NCBI RefSeq assembly: GCF_030499535.1 | Contig: NZ_JASTLB010000004.1 | Location: 454,463-518,462, forward strand | DNA: 64,000 nt | Reading direction: 5' to 3' | Origin: Streptomyces sp. TG1A-8 | GTDB taxonomy: Bacteria; Actinomycetota; Actinomycetes; Streptomycetales; Streptomycetaceae | Shown here: piece by piece, positions 34,476 to 44,664 of the stretch | Position numbering within the stretch: position 1 is the stretch's first letter | Layout: each line of letters begins with the position of its first letter | Program-made: the position numbers and the translations under genes | Notes under the pieces: generated by a model | What the model was told of the DNA's origin: nothing | The model's database searches: none | What the model saw: the letters and a program-made list of their open reading frames with translations, nothing else

Positions 34476-35632
34476 ACCGCCAGTTCCTTCGCCAAGTCGC
34501 GCATCGCCTGCGCATGCTCACTGTCGGGCGCATACTCCAGCAGCGGGATCTCCCCGTCCGCAGCCTCGCGCCCCTCCTTCAGATCCCCAATGACCGCCAG
34601 AACAGCCGGTGAGCTACTGCGCTCCCACTGATCGCGGTTCTCCTTGACCAGCTTTCCGCGGCGGCTGTCGTAAGCGTTGATAACCAGCCCCAGGTAGTCG
34701 ACCGTGATGCGCCCCTTACGACACAGGTCTTCCATCTGCGAACGCAGCAGCCGAAACGCCCGGTGAGACGCCTTGTTCGCCCACACCGGCGTGATGACGC
34801 CGGACCGGTCAGACAGCTCCCCCTCACGGCGCCGGACGTAGTACAACGCCGTGTCCATGTTCAAACCGAGGCTCGGCGGACCATCGATGATAATGATGTC
34901 GTAGTCGTCCTCCAGCGGCTCCAGGGCCCGCTCCAGGGCAGCTTCACTGAACGACACCTTCGAAAGCGCCACATCCCGCAGGAACGCGTCATCGCTCGCG
35001 GGCAGCAAGTGCAGACGCTCGCCGAAGCGTTCCTGGTCCAAGGCGACCAGCAGGTCATGGATGTCGCCCTTGGCGGTCCCGTCCATGTGCATCAGCAGAG
35101 TCTCGACATCGTCCTCGTACATGAGGTCCTCAAAACCGAGCTCCGCAGTGAGATGCCCCTGCGGGTCATAGTCGACGATCAGCACCCGGTGGCCGGCCTC
35201 CGCAAGGGCCTGAGCGATGCCGCTGGAAATGAACGTCTTGCCAACGCCGCCCTTCTGGTTGGCCACTATGACGCGGATGACCGGCTGCTCAGTAAGAGGA
35301 GTGGTGGGCGAGGGATGCGCCTCCAGCCAGAGCGTCAACGCCTGAGCCAGTCCCTGGACATAGGTGACACCACGCTCGTTGCATGCGCTCTTGAACACAT
35401 CGGACTCGCCGGCCGGGAGGAAGGTCCCCCAGGTTTTGGCGCCGGTGGTGTCTACCTCAGGAAGCCGATCGGCCGCGTACCAAGCCTTGATGGCATGCTC
35501 GGTAGCGTCCTGAATATCCATACCATGCTCAAAAGCACGGATTTTCAAGTGTCTGCGCAGGTGAGGAGTGAGAGCCGTAATTAGCTTCTCTCGCTCCCCT
35601 CGTGGGCTAGGAAGACTCATGCCACCAAACAT
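34472..35632 (-). CDS. parA: ParA-family partition ATPase
   Basis: 386-residue ParA with deviant Walker A NQKGGVGKTFISSGIAQAL, Walker A' VDYDPQGHLTAELGFE and Walker B IIIIDGPPSLGLNMDTAL. An N-terminal DNA-binding-like region (LRRHLKIRAFEHGMDIQDAT) precedes the ATPase, as in plasmid-type ParA proteins that repress their own operon. ATG at 35632, or the second Met at 35620. parA-parB points to a plasmid-like replicon. Confidence 0.9.
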   Translation of the reverse strand: MFGGMSLPSPRGEREKLITALTPHLRRHLKIRAFEHGMDIQDATEHAIKAWYAADRLPEVDTTGAKTWGTFLPAGESDVFKSACNERGVTYVQGLAQALTLWLEAHPSPTTPLTEQPVIRVIVANQKGGVGKTFISSGIAQALAEAGHRVLIVDYDPQGHLTAELGFEDLMYEDDVETLLMHMDGTAKGDIHDLLVALDQERFGERLHLLPASDDAFLRDVALSKVSFSEAALERALEPLEDDYDIIIIDGPPSLGLNMDTALYYVRRREGELSDRSGVITPVWANKASHRAFRLLRSQMEDLCRKGRITVDYLGLVINAYDSRRGKLVKENRDQWERSSSPAVLAVIGDLKEGREAADGEIPLLEYAPDSEHAQAMRDLAKELAV

Positions 35633-35732
35633 TACTAGGTACCCGCGCCTGCAAGGGGGATCCTGATCCGCTTACATATAAGAGTCGGGAATCCGACACG
35701 CCTGAAGGCCACGGCCCAGGACACCATGCCTC

Positions 35733-37896
35733 GGGACCATCCCCGCGGGTGCGGAGAGCAGGCTTCCAGGCCTCCCGTCGGGAGGACTCGCGGGGGACCA
35801 TCCCCGCGGGTGCGGGGAGCAGAGCCCGCACCGGGTCCAGGTGGCGCCGCCGTCGGGACCATCCCCGCGGATACGGGGAGCAGCATACGAGGCGAGGAAG
35901 CATCGGGAGGCCGTGGGGACCATCCCCGCGGGTGCGGGGAGCAGGCTTCGGCAAGGACGACGAAGGCTGGCATCTCGGGACCATCCCCGCGCGTGCGGGG
36001 AGCAGTGCTGCCCCGGGGAGGGGCTGAGCCCGCAGGAGGGACCATCCCCGCGCGTGCGGGGAGCAGTGCTGCCCCGGGGAGGGGCTGAGCCCGCAGGAGG
36101 GACCATCCCCGCGCGTGCGGGGAGCAGCGGGCAGCGGCTTTGTCCTCGGCGGCCTGCCGGGAACCATCCCCGCGCGTGCGGGGAGCAGCGGATCACGGTC
36201 ACGATCTTCGTGCGCACGCGGGGACCATCCCCGCGCGTGCGGGGAGCAGACCGCGCGGCAAGTCTCGTGGCGCGGCGAGTTGGGACCATCCCCGCGCGTG
36301 CGGGGAGCAGTTCCTCGCGATCTTGCGCAGCTGTGCGGCGTAGGGACCATCCCCGCGCGTGCGGGGAGCAGTGGAACTGGGCGGCGCGGATCGGTTCGGC
36401 GTCGGGACCATCCCCGCGCGTGCGGGGAGCAGAACGTGCCGGTCAGGCCCATCAGCGCACCGACGGGACCATCCCCGCGCGTGCGGGGAGCAGTGTTGCG
36501 CCACACACTCACGGGGGCGAGTGTGGGGACCATCCCCGCGCGTGCGGGGAGCAGACCGCGCCACCCTCGCACTGCAAGACGCCAGCGGGACCATCCCCGC
36601 GCGTGCGGGGAGCAGGCTCGCCCCGGCCCCGGCCCCGGCGGTGCGCCGGGACCATCCCCGCGCGTGCGGGGAGCAGTGCGGCCTGATCGTCTTCCCAGGC
36701 CTCGACCAGGGACCATCCCCGCGCGTGCGGGGAGCAGACGGCGTCGAGGTCTGGCGCAAGCGGCAGTCGGGGACCATCCCCGCGCGTGCGGGGAGCAGGA
36801 CGGGGCAATGCCCGTCCAACCCTGCTTTCCGGGACCATCCCCGCGCGTGCGGGGAGCAGTGAAGGCCGACGGGAGAGAGGGCTCGGTCGAGGGGACCATG
36901 CCCGCGCGTGCGGGGAGCAGTCCGCGAGGAACGTCGGTGAGGTGGGGCCCGAGGGACCATCCCCGCGCGTGCGGGGAGCAGGCATTCGGCAGCGATCCCA
37001 AGCTGTCGCCCATGGGACCATCCCCGCGCGTGCGGGGAGCAGGGCTCATCACGACGTTGCGGCGGGACTGGGCGGGGACCATCCCCGCGCGTGCGGGGAG
37101 CAGTCGGAGCGCACCAGCCTGGTCCTGGGCGCGATGGGACCATCCCCGCGCGTGCGGGGAGCAGGTGCTGACCGGCTATTCGGCCGACCCCTCCCTGGGA
37201 CCATCCCCGCGCGTGCGGGGAGCAGACGACCCCGACATGTGCAGCGACGGCTACGTCGGGACCATCCCCGCGCGTGCGGGGAGCAGATCGGGGCGCCGTC
37301 GTAGCCGAGGACGACGGGGGGACCATCCCCGCGCGTGCGGGGAGCAGTGGGACATGAGGGATCGGCGCCGACAGCAGGTGGGACCATCCCCGCGCGTGCG
37401 GGGAGCAGATCATCGCCCAAGACGCGAACGAACTGATCCGGGGACCATCCCCGCGCGTGCGGGGAGCAGCGCACGCGCCATAGAGGCGGTGCTGACCGGC
37501 AGGGACCATCCCCGCGCGTGCGGGGAGCAGGACGTCGAGTCCGGCCCCGGAGCCGCCACCGCGGGACCATCCCCGCGCGTGCGGGGAGCAGGGAACCTCC
37601 TTGACGTCGTCCGGGTACTGGAAGGGACCATCCCCGCGCGTGCGGGGAGCAGACCCGGATGTCCGCATCCACGTCGTCCACGTCGGGACCATCCCCGCGC
37701 GTGCGGGGAGCAGGTGGTCGAGGGCCGCGAGGACGGACCCGGCGCGGGACCATCCCCGCGCGTGCGGGGAGCAGAATCACTGTCGCCGTGGTCGAGGTTG
37801 AGGAGGGGGACCATCCCCGCGCGTGCGGGGAGCAGGCCCCGGTCCGGACCGTTCGCACCGTCCGGTGGGGACCATCCCCGCGCGTGCGGGGAGCAG
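35733..37896 (-). CRISPR. type I-E CRISPR array 1: 36 repeats, 35 spacers
   Basis: 29-bp repeats alternate with 32-bp spacers in an unbroken 61-bp register. On the bottom strand the repeat runs CTGCTCCCCGCGCACGCGGG to GATGGTCCC. The four repeats farthest from cas (from 35733) are variants (GGGTGCGG or GGATACGG in place of GCGTGCGG; the first also GGAGAG), marking the old end; one later repeat has ATGCCC (near 36900). Spacers at 36006-36037 and 36067-36098 are identical. The leader lies to the right, so the array is read leftward, away from cas3. Confidence 0.97.
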
Positions 37897-37990
37897 ACTG
37901 CCTGACCTGCGGGTTTATTGCGACAGAGATGTGCTGTCGGTGACTTTTGCAGGTTCCGGCAAATGAGACATAAAGTCCTGCTCGGCCTCG
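37897..37990 (-). promoter_or_regulatory. leader of CRISPR array 1
   Basis: Read on the bottom strand, CATTTGCCGGAACC, AAAAGT, then CAGGTCAGGCAGT directly before the first repeat; the same blocks occur in the array 2 leader (47535-47605). Relatively A+T-rich. Promoter and integration signals for new spacers are expected here. The remaining sequence up to cas3 (38116) has no gene. Confidence 0.8.
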
Positions 37991-38116
37991 TAGGTGCTTT
38001 CCAGCGGATCGACGGCGAGTCGATCATCATACGTCGTGCGGGTGCTGTCTTCTCGCGGATGCTTCTCTTTGCCCATTTTGGTGTGTGGAGCTGGGCTCTG
38101 CCTGTATCAATCCTTC

Positions 38117-41041
38117 ATGAGCAATGGGGGGAGCGCTCGTTCCGGCATGTTGGCTCGGCTCGGGGAGCGGGCTCGGTCGGTGTGGGCCAAGCATGACTGT
38201 GACACCGATGGTTGGCTGCCGTTGTGGCGGCATATGGAGGACAGCGCCGCAGTGGCTGGCCTGTTATGGGACCGGTGGCTGCCCGTCGGAGTGCGCAGGC
38301 TGGTGGCCGGGGCGTTGCCGCAGGGTGAGGCGGACGCACGTGCCCTTGCTGTATGGCTTGCCGGTGTGCACGACATCGGCAAGGCCACCCCGGCGTTCGC
38401 CTGTCAAGTCGATCAGCTCGCCGATGTGATGCGCGGCCAGGGGCTGGAGATGCGTTCGGCGAGGGTGATGGGGCCGGATCGCCGGATCGCGCCGCATAGT
38501 CTGGCCGGGCAGGTGATGCTGGGGGAGTGGCTGGAGGAGCGGCACGGGTGGGCGTCCGCTCGGACCGGGCAGTTCACGGTTGCCGTGGGCGGACATCATG
38601 GTGTGCCGCCCGAGTACGGCCAGATCAAGGCCCTGTACGAGCATGAGGAGTTGCTGCGCACCCCTGGTGCAAGCGGCCGTGTCTGGCGGCAGGTGCAGAC
38701 CGAGCTGCTCGACGCCTGCGCCGAGCGTTTCGGTGTGGCCGAACGACTGGGAGGATGGCGGACGGTCAGGCTGCCGCAGCCGGTGCAGGCGCTGCTGACC
38801 GCGCTGGTCATCGTCTCCGACTGGATCGCCAGCAACCCGGACCTCTTCCCGTACTTTCCCGATGGTGCGTCCCGCGATGACCAGGAGCGTCTCGCCGCGG
38901 CCTGGCGGGGACTGGACCTGCCGGGCCCCTGGCGGGCCGAAGAACCCGAGGGAAGTGCTCAGGAGCTGTTCGCCTCCCGATTCGAGCTGCCGGCGGGAGC
39001 GGAAATACGCCCCGTCCAGGAAACGGCTGTGGAGCTCGCCCGGAAGATGGAGACGCCTGGTCTGATGATCGTCGAGGCACCGATGGGCGAGGGGAAGACG
39101 GAGACGGCGCTCGCCGTGGCCGAGATCTTCGCGGCGCGCTCGGGTGCAGGAGGGGTGTTCTTCGCCCTGCCGACCATGGCCACCGGCAACGCCATGTTCC
39201 CCCGTCTACTCGGCTGGCTGGACCGGTTGCCGGGGGTGGCGGGCTCGCGCCGTTCGGTGCACCTGGCCCATTCCAAAGCCGCTCTCAACGACGACTTCGC
39301 CGGTCTGATGGCCCGCACGGGACGGGTCGTGGCCGTCGACGTGGACGAAGCGACGCCCGCGCCTCGACAACAGCGGGACGAGCAGTACCGCGCGGGTGCT
39401 GAACTGGTGGCGCATGCCTGGTTACGGGGCCGCAAGAAGGCCATGCTGGCCTCGTTCGTCGTGGGTACCGTCGACCAGTTGCTGTTCGCCGGGTTGAAGA
39501 GCAGGCACCTGGCGCTGCGGCACCTCGCCGTCGCCGGGAAGGTCGTCGTCATCGACGAGGCACACGCCTACGACACGTACATGAGTGTGTACCTGGACCG
39601 GGTGCTGTCCTGGCTGGGTGCGTACCGGGTCCCGGTGGTGGTGCTGTCCGCGACCCTGCCGGCCTCGCGCAGGCGTGAACTCATCGCGGCGTACTCCGGC
39701 CGGGCCGATGCGCCCGCCCTCGGATACACGACCGCACTGGAGGCATACCCGCTGCTGACCGCCGTCGTTCCGGGCGGCGCCCCGCTGGCCCGCCGCCCGC
39801 AGGTGTCGGCCCGGTCGTCGACCGTCCAGGTGGAGCGCCTTGCCGACGACCTGGACGTCCTCACCGACCGGCTGGAGGGCCAGCTGGCCGACGGCGGGTG
39901 CGTCCTGGTGATCCGCAACACGGTCAAGCGGGTGCTGGAGACGGCTCGTGCGCTGCGCGCCAGGTTCGGCGCCGAGAACGTGACTGTCGCCCACTCCTGC
40001 TTCGTCGACCTTGACCGGGCGGACAAGGACAGCGCACTGCTCCAGCTCTTCGGGCCTCCGGAGAAGACGGACGGCAGACCCACGGGCCGGCACATCGTGG
40101 TGGCCAGCCAGGTCGCCGAGCAGTCCCTGGACGTCGACTTCGACCTGCTGGTCAGCGATCTGTGCCCCGTCGACCTGCTCTTGCAGCGCATGGGCCGCCT
40201 GCACCGCCACCGGCGCGGACAGGGCCAGGAGGAGCGGCCCGCGCCTTTGCGGACGGCGCGCTGCCTGGTGACGGGAGCCGACTGGACGACGGACGTACCC
40301 GCCCCGGTGCGCGGATCGGTCGCCGTGTACGGGCGGTACGCCCTGCTGCGGTCGGCCGCGGTGCTCCTTCCCCACCTCGACGGCGGGCCCCGGCGGCCGG
40401 TGCGGCTCCCGGCGGACATCAGTCCTCTCGTGCAGAGCGCGTACGGGCAGGCACCGGTCGGGCCGGACCACTGGCAGGACGCGATGAAGGAGGCACGCGA
40501 GCAGTTCGAGCGGCACCGCGACGATCAGGCCGGGCGCGCCGCCGTGTTCCGTCTGGGGGAGGTCGGCAAGCCGGGGCGGCCGCTGTTCGGCTGGGTCGCC
40601 GCCGGTGTGGGAGACACGGACGACACCCCCACCGGGCGTGCCCAGGTCCGCGATAGCCGGGACAGCCTGGAGGTCATCGTCGTGCAGCGGCGCGGCGACG
40701 GAAGCCTCGCCACCCTGCCGTGGCTCAAGCCGGACCGCAGGAACCGGCAGCGCGCCGGCATCGAGCTGCCGCAGGACGCGACGCCGACGCGGTTCGCGGC
40801 CCGTACGGCCGCGAGCTGCGGACTGAGGCTTCCCCTGCAGTTCTCCGGCGAGACCACGGACCGGGCCATCGAGGAGCTGGAGCAGTTGTACCTGCCCAAC
40901 TGGCAGGGCAAGGACAGCCCTTGGCTCTCCGACCAGCTGATTCTCGCTCTCGATGAGGACTGTCAGACCCGGCTGGCAGGATTCTCGCTCCAGTACAGCC
41001 CTGAAGACGGCCTCGAGGTGACCCGTGACGCAGACGACTGA
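38117..41041 (+). CDS. cas3: CRISPR-associated nuclease-helicase Cas3
   Basis: 974-residue fusion of HD nuclease and SF2 helicase that degrades DNA bound by Cascade. HD domain: LWRHMEDSAAVAGLLWDRW, WLAGVHDIGKATPAFA, and the later APHSLAGQ and VGGHHGVPP. Helicase: EAPMGEGKTETALAVAEIF (motif I), VVIDEAHAYDTYMSVYL (DEAH), VVLSATLPASRRREL (motif III), SQVAEQSLDVDFDLLVSDL and QRMGRLHRHRR (motifs V and VI). ATG at 38117 (the open frame starts at 37994, within the leader). First gene of the operon. Confidence 0.96.
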   Translation: MSNGGSARSGMLARLGERARSVWAKHDCDTDGWLPLWRHMEDSAAVAGLLWDRWLPVGVRRLVAGALPQGEADARALAVWLAGVHDIGKATPAFACQVDQLADVMRGQGLEMRSARVMGPDRRIAPHSLAGQVMLGEWLEERHGWASARTGQFTVAVGGHHGVPPEYGQIKALYEHEELLRTPGASGRVWRQVQTELLDACAERFGVAERLGGWRTVRLPQPVQALLTALVIVSDWIASNPDLFPYFPDGASRDDQERLAAAWRGLDLPGPWRAEEPEGSAQELFASRFELPAGAEIRPVQETAVELARKMETPGLMIVEAPMGEGKTETALAVAEIFAARSGAGGVFFALPTMATGNAMFPRLLGWLDRLPGVAGSRRSVHLAHSKAALNDDFAGLMARTGRVVAVDVDEATPAPRQQRDEQYRAGAELVAHAWLRGRKKAMLASFVVGTVDQLLFAGLKSRHLALRHLAVAGKVVVIDEAHAYDTYMSVYLDRVLSWLGAYRVPVVVLSATLPASRRRELIAAYSGRADAPALGYTTALEAYPLLTAVVPGGAPLARRPQVSARSSTVQVERLADDLDVLTDRLEGQLADGGCVLVIRNTVKRVLETARALRARFGAENVTVAHSCFVDLDRADKDSALLQLFGPPEKTDGRPTGRHIVVASQVAEQSLDVDFDLLVSDLCPVDLLLQRMGRLHRHRRGQGQEERPAPLRTARCLVTGADWTTDVPAPVRGSVAVYGRYALLRSAAVLLPHLDGGPRRPVRLPADISPLVQSAYGQAPVGPDHWQDAMKEAREQFERHRDDQAGRAAVFRLGEVGKPGRPLFGWVAAGVGDTDDTPTGRAQVRDSRDSLEVIVVQRRGDGSLATLPWLKPDRRNRQRAGIELPQDATPTRFAARTAASCGLRLPLQFSGETTDRAIEELEQLYLPNWQGKDSPWLSDQLILALDEDCQTRLAGFSLQYSPEDGLEVTRDADD

Positions 41042-42794
41042 ATCCCCCGGTGCCGGTGCGGGTGCGGCACCGTCCTTCGACCTGACTGGCCGGCCGTGGA
41101 TCCAGGTGCTGCGGTGCGACGGTTCCCAGGACGAGCTGTCGCTGTGCCAGGTTTTCGCCCAGGCCGACGATCTGCGGCGGGTCGTGGGCGATCTGGCCAC
41201 CCAGGAGTTCGCCCTGGTCCGTCTCCTCCTGGCCGTCGCGCACGACGCCCTGGACGGCCCTGGCGACATTGAGGAGTGGGCGGAGCTGTGGGAGGACCCT
41301 GACTGCTTCGCCCCCGTCCAGGCGTACCTGGAGGAGCACCGCGAGCGGTTCGACCTTCTGCACCCGCTCACGCCGTTTCTGCAGAGCGCCGGGCTGCGTA
41401 CCGCGAAGGACGAGGTCTTCTCTCTGAACCGGATCGTGGCCGATGTGCCCGCCGGGGAGCCGTTCTTCACTGCGCGGATGCCGGACGTGAAGCGGCTGAC
41501 CTTCGCCGAGGCGGCGCGCTGGGTCGTGCACGTCCACGCCTACGACACCTCCGGCATCAAGACCGGCATGGACGGCGACGACCGGGTCAAGGGCGGCAAG
41601 GTGTATCCGCTCGGCACCGGCTGGGCGGGCGGGCTGGGCGGCGTCTTCGTGGAGGGTGCGACGCTGCGCCAGACGCTGCTGCTCAACCTGGTGGCGGCGG
41701 ACACCGAAGCACTCGACTTCTCCGCCGGCGACTGGCCGGCCTGGCGCCGGGAGCCGTGCGGGCCGGGCTCCGACGGCCGTGCCGCGAGCGGTCTGCGCGA
41801 CCTGTACACCTGGCAGTCGCGCCGGGTGCGGCTGCATCACGACGCGGATGGCGTCCACGGTGTCGTCCTCGGCTACGGCGATCCGCTCGCCTGGCGGAAC
41901 ATGCACGGCCGTGAGCCGATGACTGCGTGGCGGCGCAGTCCCGCGCAGGAGAAGAAGCTGGGGCAGTCGCCCGTGTACCTACCCCTGGAACACAATCCGG
42001 CCCGCTCGGCCTGGCGGGGCATCGCCGCGCTCCTCGCCGACCGGCTGGAGGAGACCGGCGGCGCCGAGGCACCCTCGCGTCTGCGTCCGCGGATCCTCGA
42101 ATGGGTCGCCCGGCTGGTGACCGAAGGCCATCTCCCCCGCCGTTTCCTCGTCCGTGCCCGGGTGGTGGGCGTCAGGTACGGGACCCAGCAGTCGGTGGTC
42201 GACGAGGTCGTCGACGACCGACTGCTGATGCCGCTCGTCCTGCTGCACGGGCAGGACCCCACCTATGCCCGGCAGGCCATCGCCGCGGCCGAGGACGCCG
42301 ACCGGGCGGTGCGGGTCCTGGGGGACCTCGCTGCCGACCTGGCCCGGGCGACCGGAGCCGAGCAGGAAGGGCCGAGGTCCGCAGCCCGTGCCGAGGGGTT
42401 CGACGCGCTGGACCATCCGTACCGCGGCTGGCTGGCCGCCATGGCGGAGGCTCCCGATCCCTTCGAGCACCGGAACACGTGGCAGCGCCAGGTACGGCAG
42501 ACGGCGGGCCGTCTCGGTGACCGTCTCATCGCCGCCGCGGGCGACGCGGCCTGGGAGGGGCGGATCCAGACCGACACCAAAGGCGGCACCCACTGGCTGA
42601 ACGCAGGCCTGGCCGACGTGTGGTTCCGGGGGCGGCTGGCCAGGGCGCTGGGAGACCCCGGCCCCTCCGCCTCCCCGGACTCCCCGGGATCAGATGACAG
42701 TGCCGCCTCGACCGACGACGGTCCGCCCGGGCCGGGGCCCGCCGGCCTGCCGGAAGCCGATCACACCACGACCGCCCCGGAGGTGCACGTATGA
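41025..42794 (+). CDS. cse1: Cascade large subunit Cse1 (Cas8e/CasA)
   Basis: 589-residue Cas8e, which reads the PAM and recruits Cas3. Typical opening FDLTGRPWIQVLRCDGSQDE, then ELWEDPDCFAPVQAYLEEHR and DLLHPLTPFLQSAGL; the C-terminal four-helix bundle is present. GTG start overlaps the end of cas3 by 17 bp. The last 40 residues are Pro/Ser/Asp-rich linker. Confidence 0.95.
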   Translation: MTQTTESPGAGAGAAPSFDLTGRPWIQVLRCDGSQDELSLCQVFAQADDLRRVVGDLATQEFALVRLLLAVAHDALDGPGDIEEWAELWEDPDCFAPVQAYLEEHRERFDLLHPLTPFLQSAGLRTAKDEVFSLNRIVADVPAGEPFFTARMPDVKRLTFAEAARWVVHVHAYDTSGIKTGMDGDDRVKGGKVYPLGTGWAGGLGGVFVEGATLRQTLLLNLVAADTEALDFSAGDWPAWRREPCGPGSDGRAASGLRDLYTWQSRRVRLHHDADGVHGVVLGYGDPLAWRNMHGREPMTAWRRSPAQEKKLGQSPVYLPLEHNPARSAWRGIAALLADRLEETGGAEAPSRLRPRILEWVARLVTEGHLPRRFLVRARVVGVRYGTQQSVVDEVVDDRLLMPLVLLHGQDPTYARQAIAAAEDADRAVRVLGDLAADLARATGAEQEGPRSAARAEGFDALDHPYRGWLAAMAEAPDPFEHRNTWQRQVRQTAGRLGDRLIAAAGDAAWEGRIQTDTKGGTHWLNAGLADVWFRGRLARALGDPGPSASPDSPGSDDSAASTDDGPPGPGPAGLPEADHTTTAPEVHV

Positions 42795-43471
42795 CCACCG
42801 CATCCGCATCAGCCCCACCCGTCGCGGTTCCAGTTCCTCAACAGGTCGCGAAGCTCGCCGCCGCGCACATCGGCCCTTGGCAGGAGGGATACCTCAAAGA
42901 CAGGTCCCAGGCCGTGGCCGCCCTGGCCCGCCTGCGCCGCGGTGCGGGCCGCGAGGCGGGCGAGACGCCCGACCTGTGGAACCTGATCGACACCGATCCG
43001 CTGCACACTCCGGCTGAGGGGGCGCGGCCGTTGAGCGAGCAGGAGATGGTGCGTGCCGAGAACGCGCTGCACGCGGCCCTCACCCTGTGGGCGTTCCACC
43101 AGCAGTCCCGCGGCGTCCCCATGCACCGCCGACACACCCGTGAGCGGCCGGGCGGCCTGGGCGCGGCGGTCCGGCGCCTGATGCCGACCGACGGCATCGA
43201 CGAACCCATCCACAAGCGCCTGGTCCGCGCGGGTACCGCCCCCGACCTCGTCACTCTCATCCAGCGCCTGCGCGACATCGTCAACCTGCTGCGCCGTGAC
43301 GACGTCCCGCTCGACTACGCCCTCCTCGCCGGCCAGCTCTACCTCTGGCAGTGGCCCGACGGACCCGCCGCCGTCCGCCGCCGGTGGGGCCGTTCCTTCC
43401 ACGAGCTGCGGCGGACCCGGCCGGCCTCTGACGAGAACACCACCCCGGACACCGACAAGGACGCCTCGTGA
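42791..43471 (+). CDS. cse2: Cascade small subunit Cse2 (Cas11e/CasB)
   Basis: 226 residues, all helical, of the CasB family; two copies stabilise the target strand in the complex. Family blocks AAHIGPWQEGYLKDRSQAVA, ALARLRRGAGREAGETPDLW and RLRDIVNLLRRDDVPLDYAL are clear. ATGA overlap with cse1. Confidence 0.95.
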   Translation: MTTASASAPPVAVPVPQQVAKLAAAHIGPWQEGYLKDRSQAVAALARLRRGAGREAGETPDLWNLIDTDPLHTPAEGARPLSEQEMVRAENALHAALTLWAFHQQSRGVPMHRRHTRERPGGLGAAVRRLMPTDGIDEPIHKRLVRAGTAPDLVTLIQRLRDIVNLLRRDDVPLDYALLAGQLYLWQWPDGPAAVRRRWGRSFHELRRTRPASDENTTPDTDKDAS

Positions 43472-44664
43472 ACCGCATCTTCCTGGACGTGCACGCCCTG
43501 CAGACCGTCCCGCCCAGCAACCTCAACCGGGACGACACGGGCGCGCCCAAAACGGCCGTCTACGGCGGGGTTCCCCGCGCCCGTGTCTCCAGCCAGGCGT
43601 GGAAGCGGGCCATCCGCACCTACTTCAAGGACGAGCACCTGCTCGACCCCGCCGAGCTGGGCGTGCGGACCAAGAAGGTCGTGGAGCTCCTGGCCGACCG
43701 GATCACCGGCCTCGACGCGTCCGTCGAAAGGGAGACGGCGCTCAAGCTCGCCGACGAGACGGTCAAGGCCGCAGGCTTCAAGACCGAGGTCCCCAAGCGG
43801 AAGGCCGAGCAGGCGAAGAAGGACGGCAGTCCCGCCCCCGCGCCCGAAAGCAAGTACCTGGTCTTCCTCAGCTCCCGCCAGCTCGACGGCCTGGCTCGCC
43901 TCGCCCTCGAGGGCGCCGCGGACATCACGGCGTTCTTGAAGACCAAGGAGAACAAGGCCCGCGCCAAGGAGCTCGCAGACACCCGTCACTCCGTGGACAT
44001 CGCCCTGTTCGGCCGGATGGTCGCCGACGTCGCCGACATCAACGTCGACGCCGCCGTACAGGTGGCACACGCTCTCAGCGTCCACCGGGTCGACAACGAG
44101 TCCGACTACTACACGGCCGTCGACGACAAGAACACCGACGAGGAGACCGGCGCCGGAATGATCGGCACCGTCGACTTCAACTCCGCGACCCTCTACCGCT
44201 ACGCCGCCCTCGGTGTGCACCAGCTCGCCGCCAACCTCGGCCAGGGCCTGCGTGAGGACGAACCGCGCACCGAGCCGGTACGCCGCGCCGTCGAGGCGTT
44301 CGTACAGGCCTTCGTCTCCTCCCTGCCCACCGGGAAAATCAACACCTTCGGGCACCACACCGAGCCCGACGCCGTCGTCGTCAAGCTCCGCACCACCCGG
44401 CCGATCAGCTGCGTCGCTGCCTTCGAGGACCCGGTCCGCAGCGACGGCGGCGGGCACCTGCGCGAGGCCGCCGACCGGCTCGCCGCCTACACCTTCGACA
44501 TCGAGCGTGCCTACGGCGATCCCGGGACCACCCTCACCTGGGTCCTGCGCGTCGGCCCCGCCACGCAGAAGCTCGCCGACCTCGGCACCGAGACCGGCAC
44601 GCTGCGCGAGCTCGCCGCCGCCGTCGGACAGGCCGTCGCGGAACGCCTGGAGAAGCCCGCATGA
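43468..44664 (+). CDS. cas7: Cascade backbone subunit Cas7e (CasC)
   Basis: 398-residue Cas7 of type I-E; six copies form the crRNA-binding filament. N-terminal signature VPPSNLNRDDTGAPKTAVYG and GVPRARVSSQAWKRAIRTYF; mid-domain HRVDNESDYYTAVDDKN, GTVDFNSATLYRYAAL. GTGA overlap with cse2. Confidence 0.96.
   Translation: MNRIFLDVHALQTVPPSNLNRDDTGAPKTAVYGGVPRARVSSQAWKRAIRTYFKDEHLLDPAELGVRTKKVVELLADRITGLDASVERETALKLADETVKAAGFKTEVPKRKAEQAKKDGSPAPAPESKYLVFLSSRQLDGLARLALEGAADITAFLKTKENKARAKELADTRHSVDIALFGRMVADVADINVDAAVQVAHALSVHRVDNESDYYTAVDDKNTDEETGAGMIGTVDFNSATLYRYAALGVHQLAANLGQGLREDEPRTEPVRRAVEAFVQAFVSSLPTGKINTFGHHTEPDAVVVKLRTTRPISCVAAFEDPVRSDGGGHLREAADRLAAYTFDIERAYGDPGTTLTWVLRVGPATQKLADLGTETGTLRELAAAVGQAVAERLEKPA

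Noticed and set aside
35607..37905. Long proline/arginine-rich frames (about 490 and 600 codons) with ARAGMVP- or RACGEQ-type repeats
   Set aside because: They are translations of the CRISPR repeats; the 61-bp register gives periodic frames without start sites.
39422..41470. 682-codon antisense frame across cas3
   Set aside because: A shadow of high-G+C coding; the sense strand is cas3 with all motifs.
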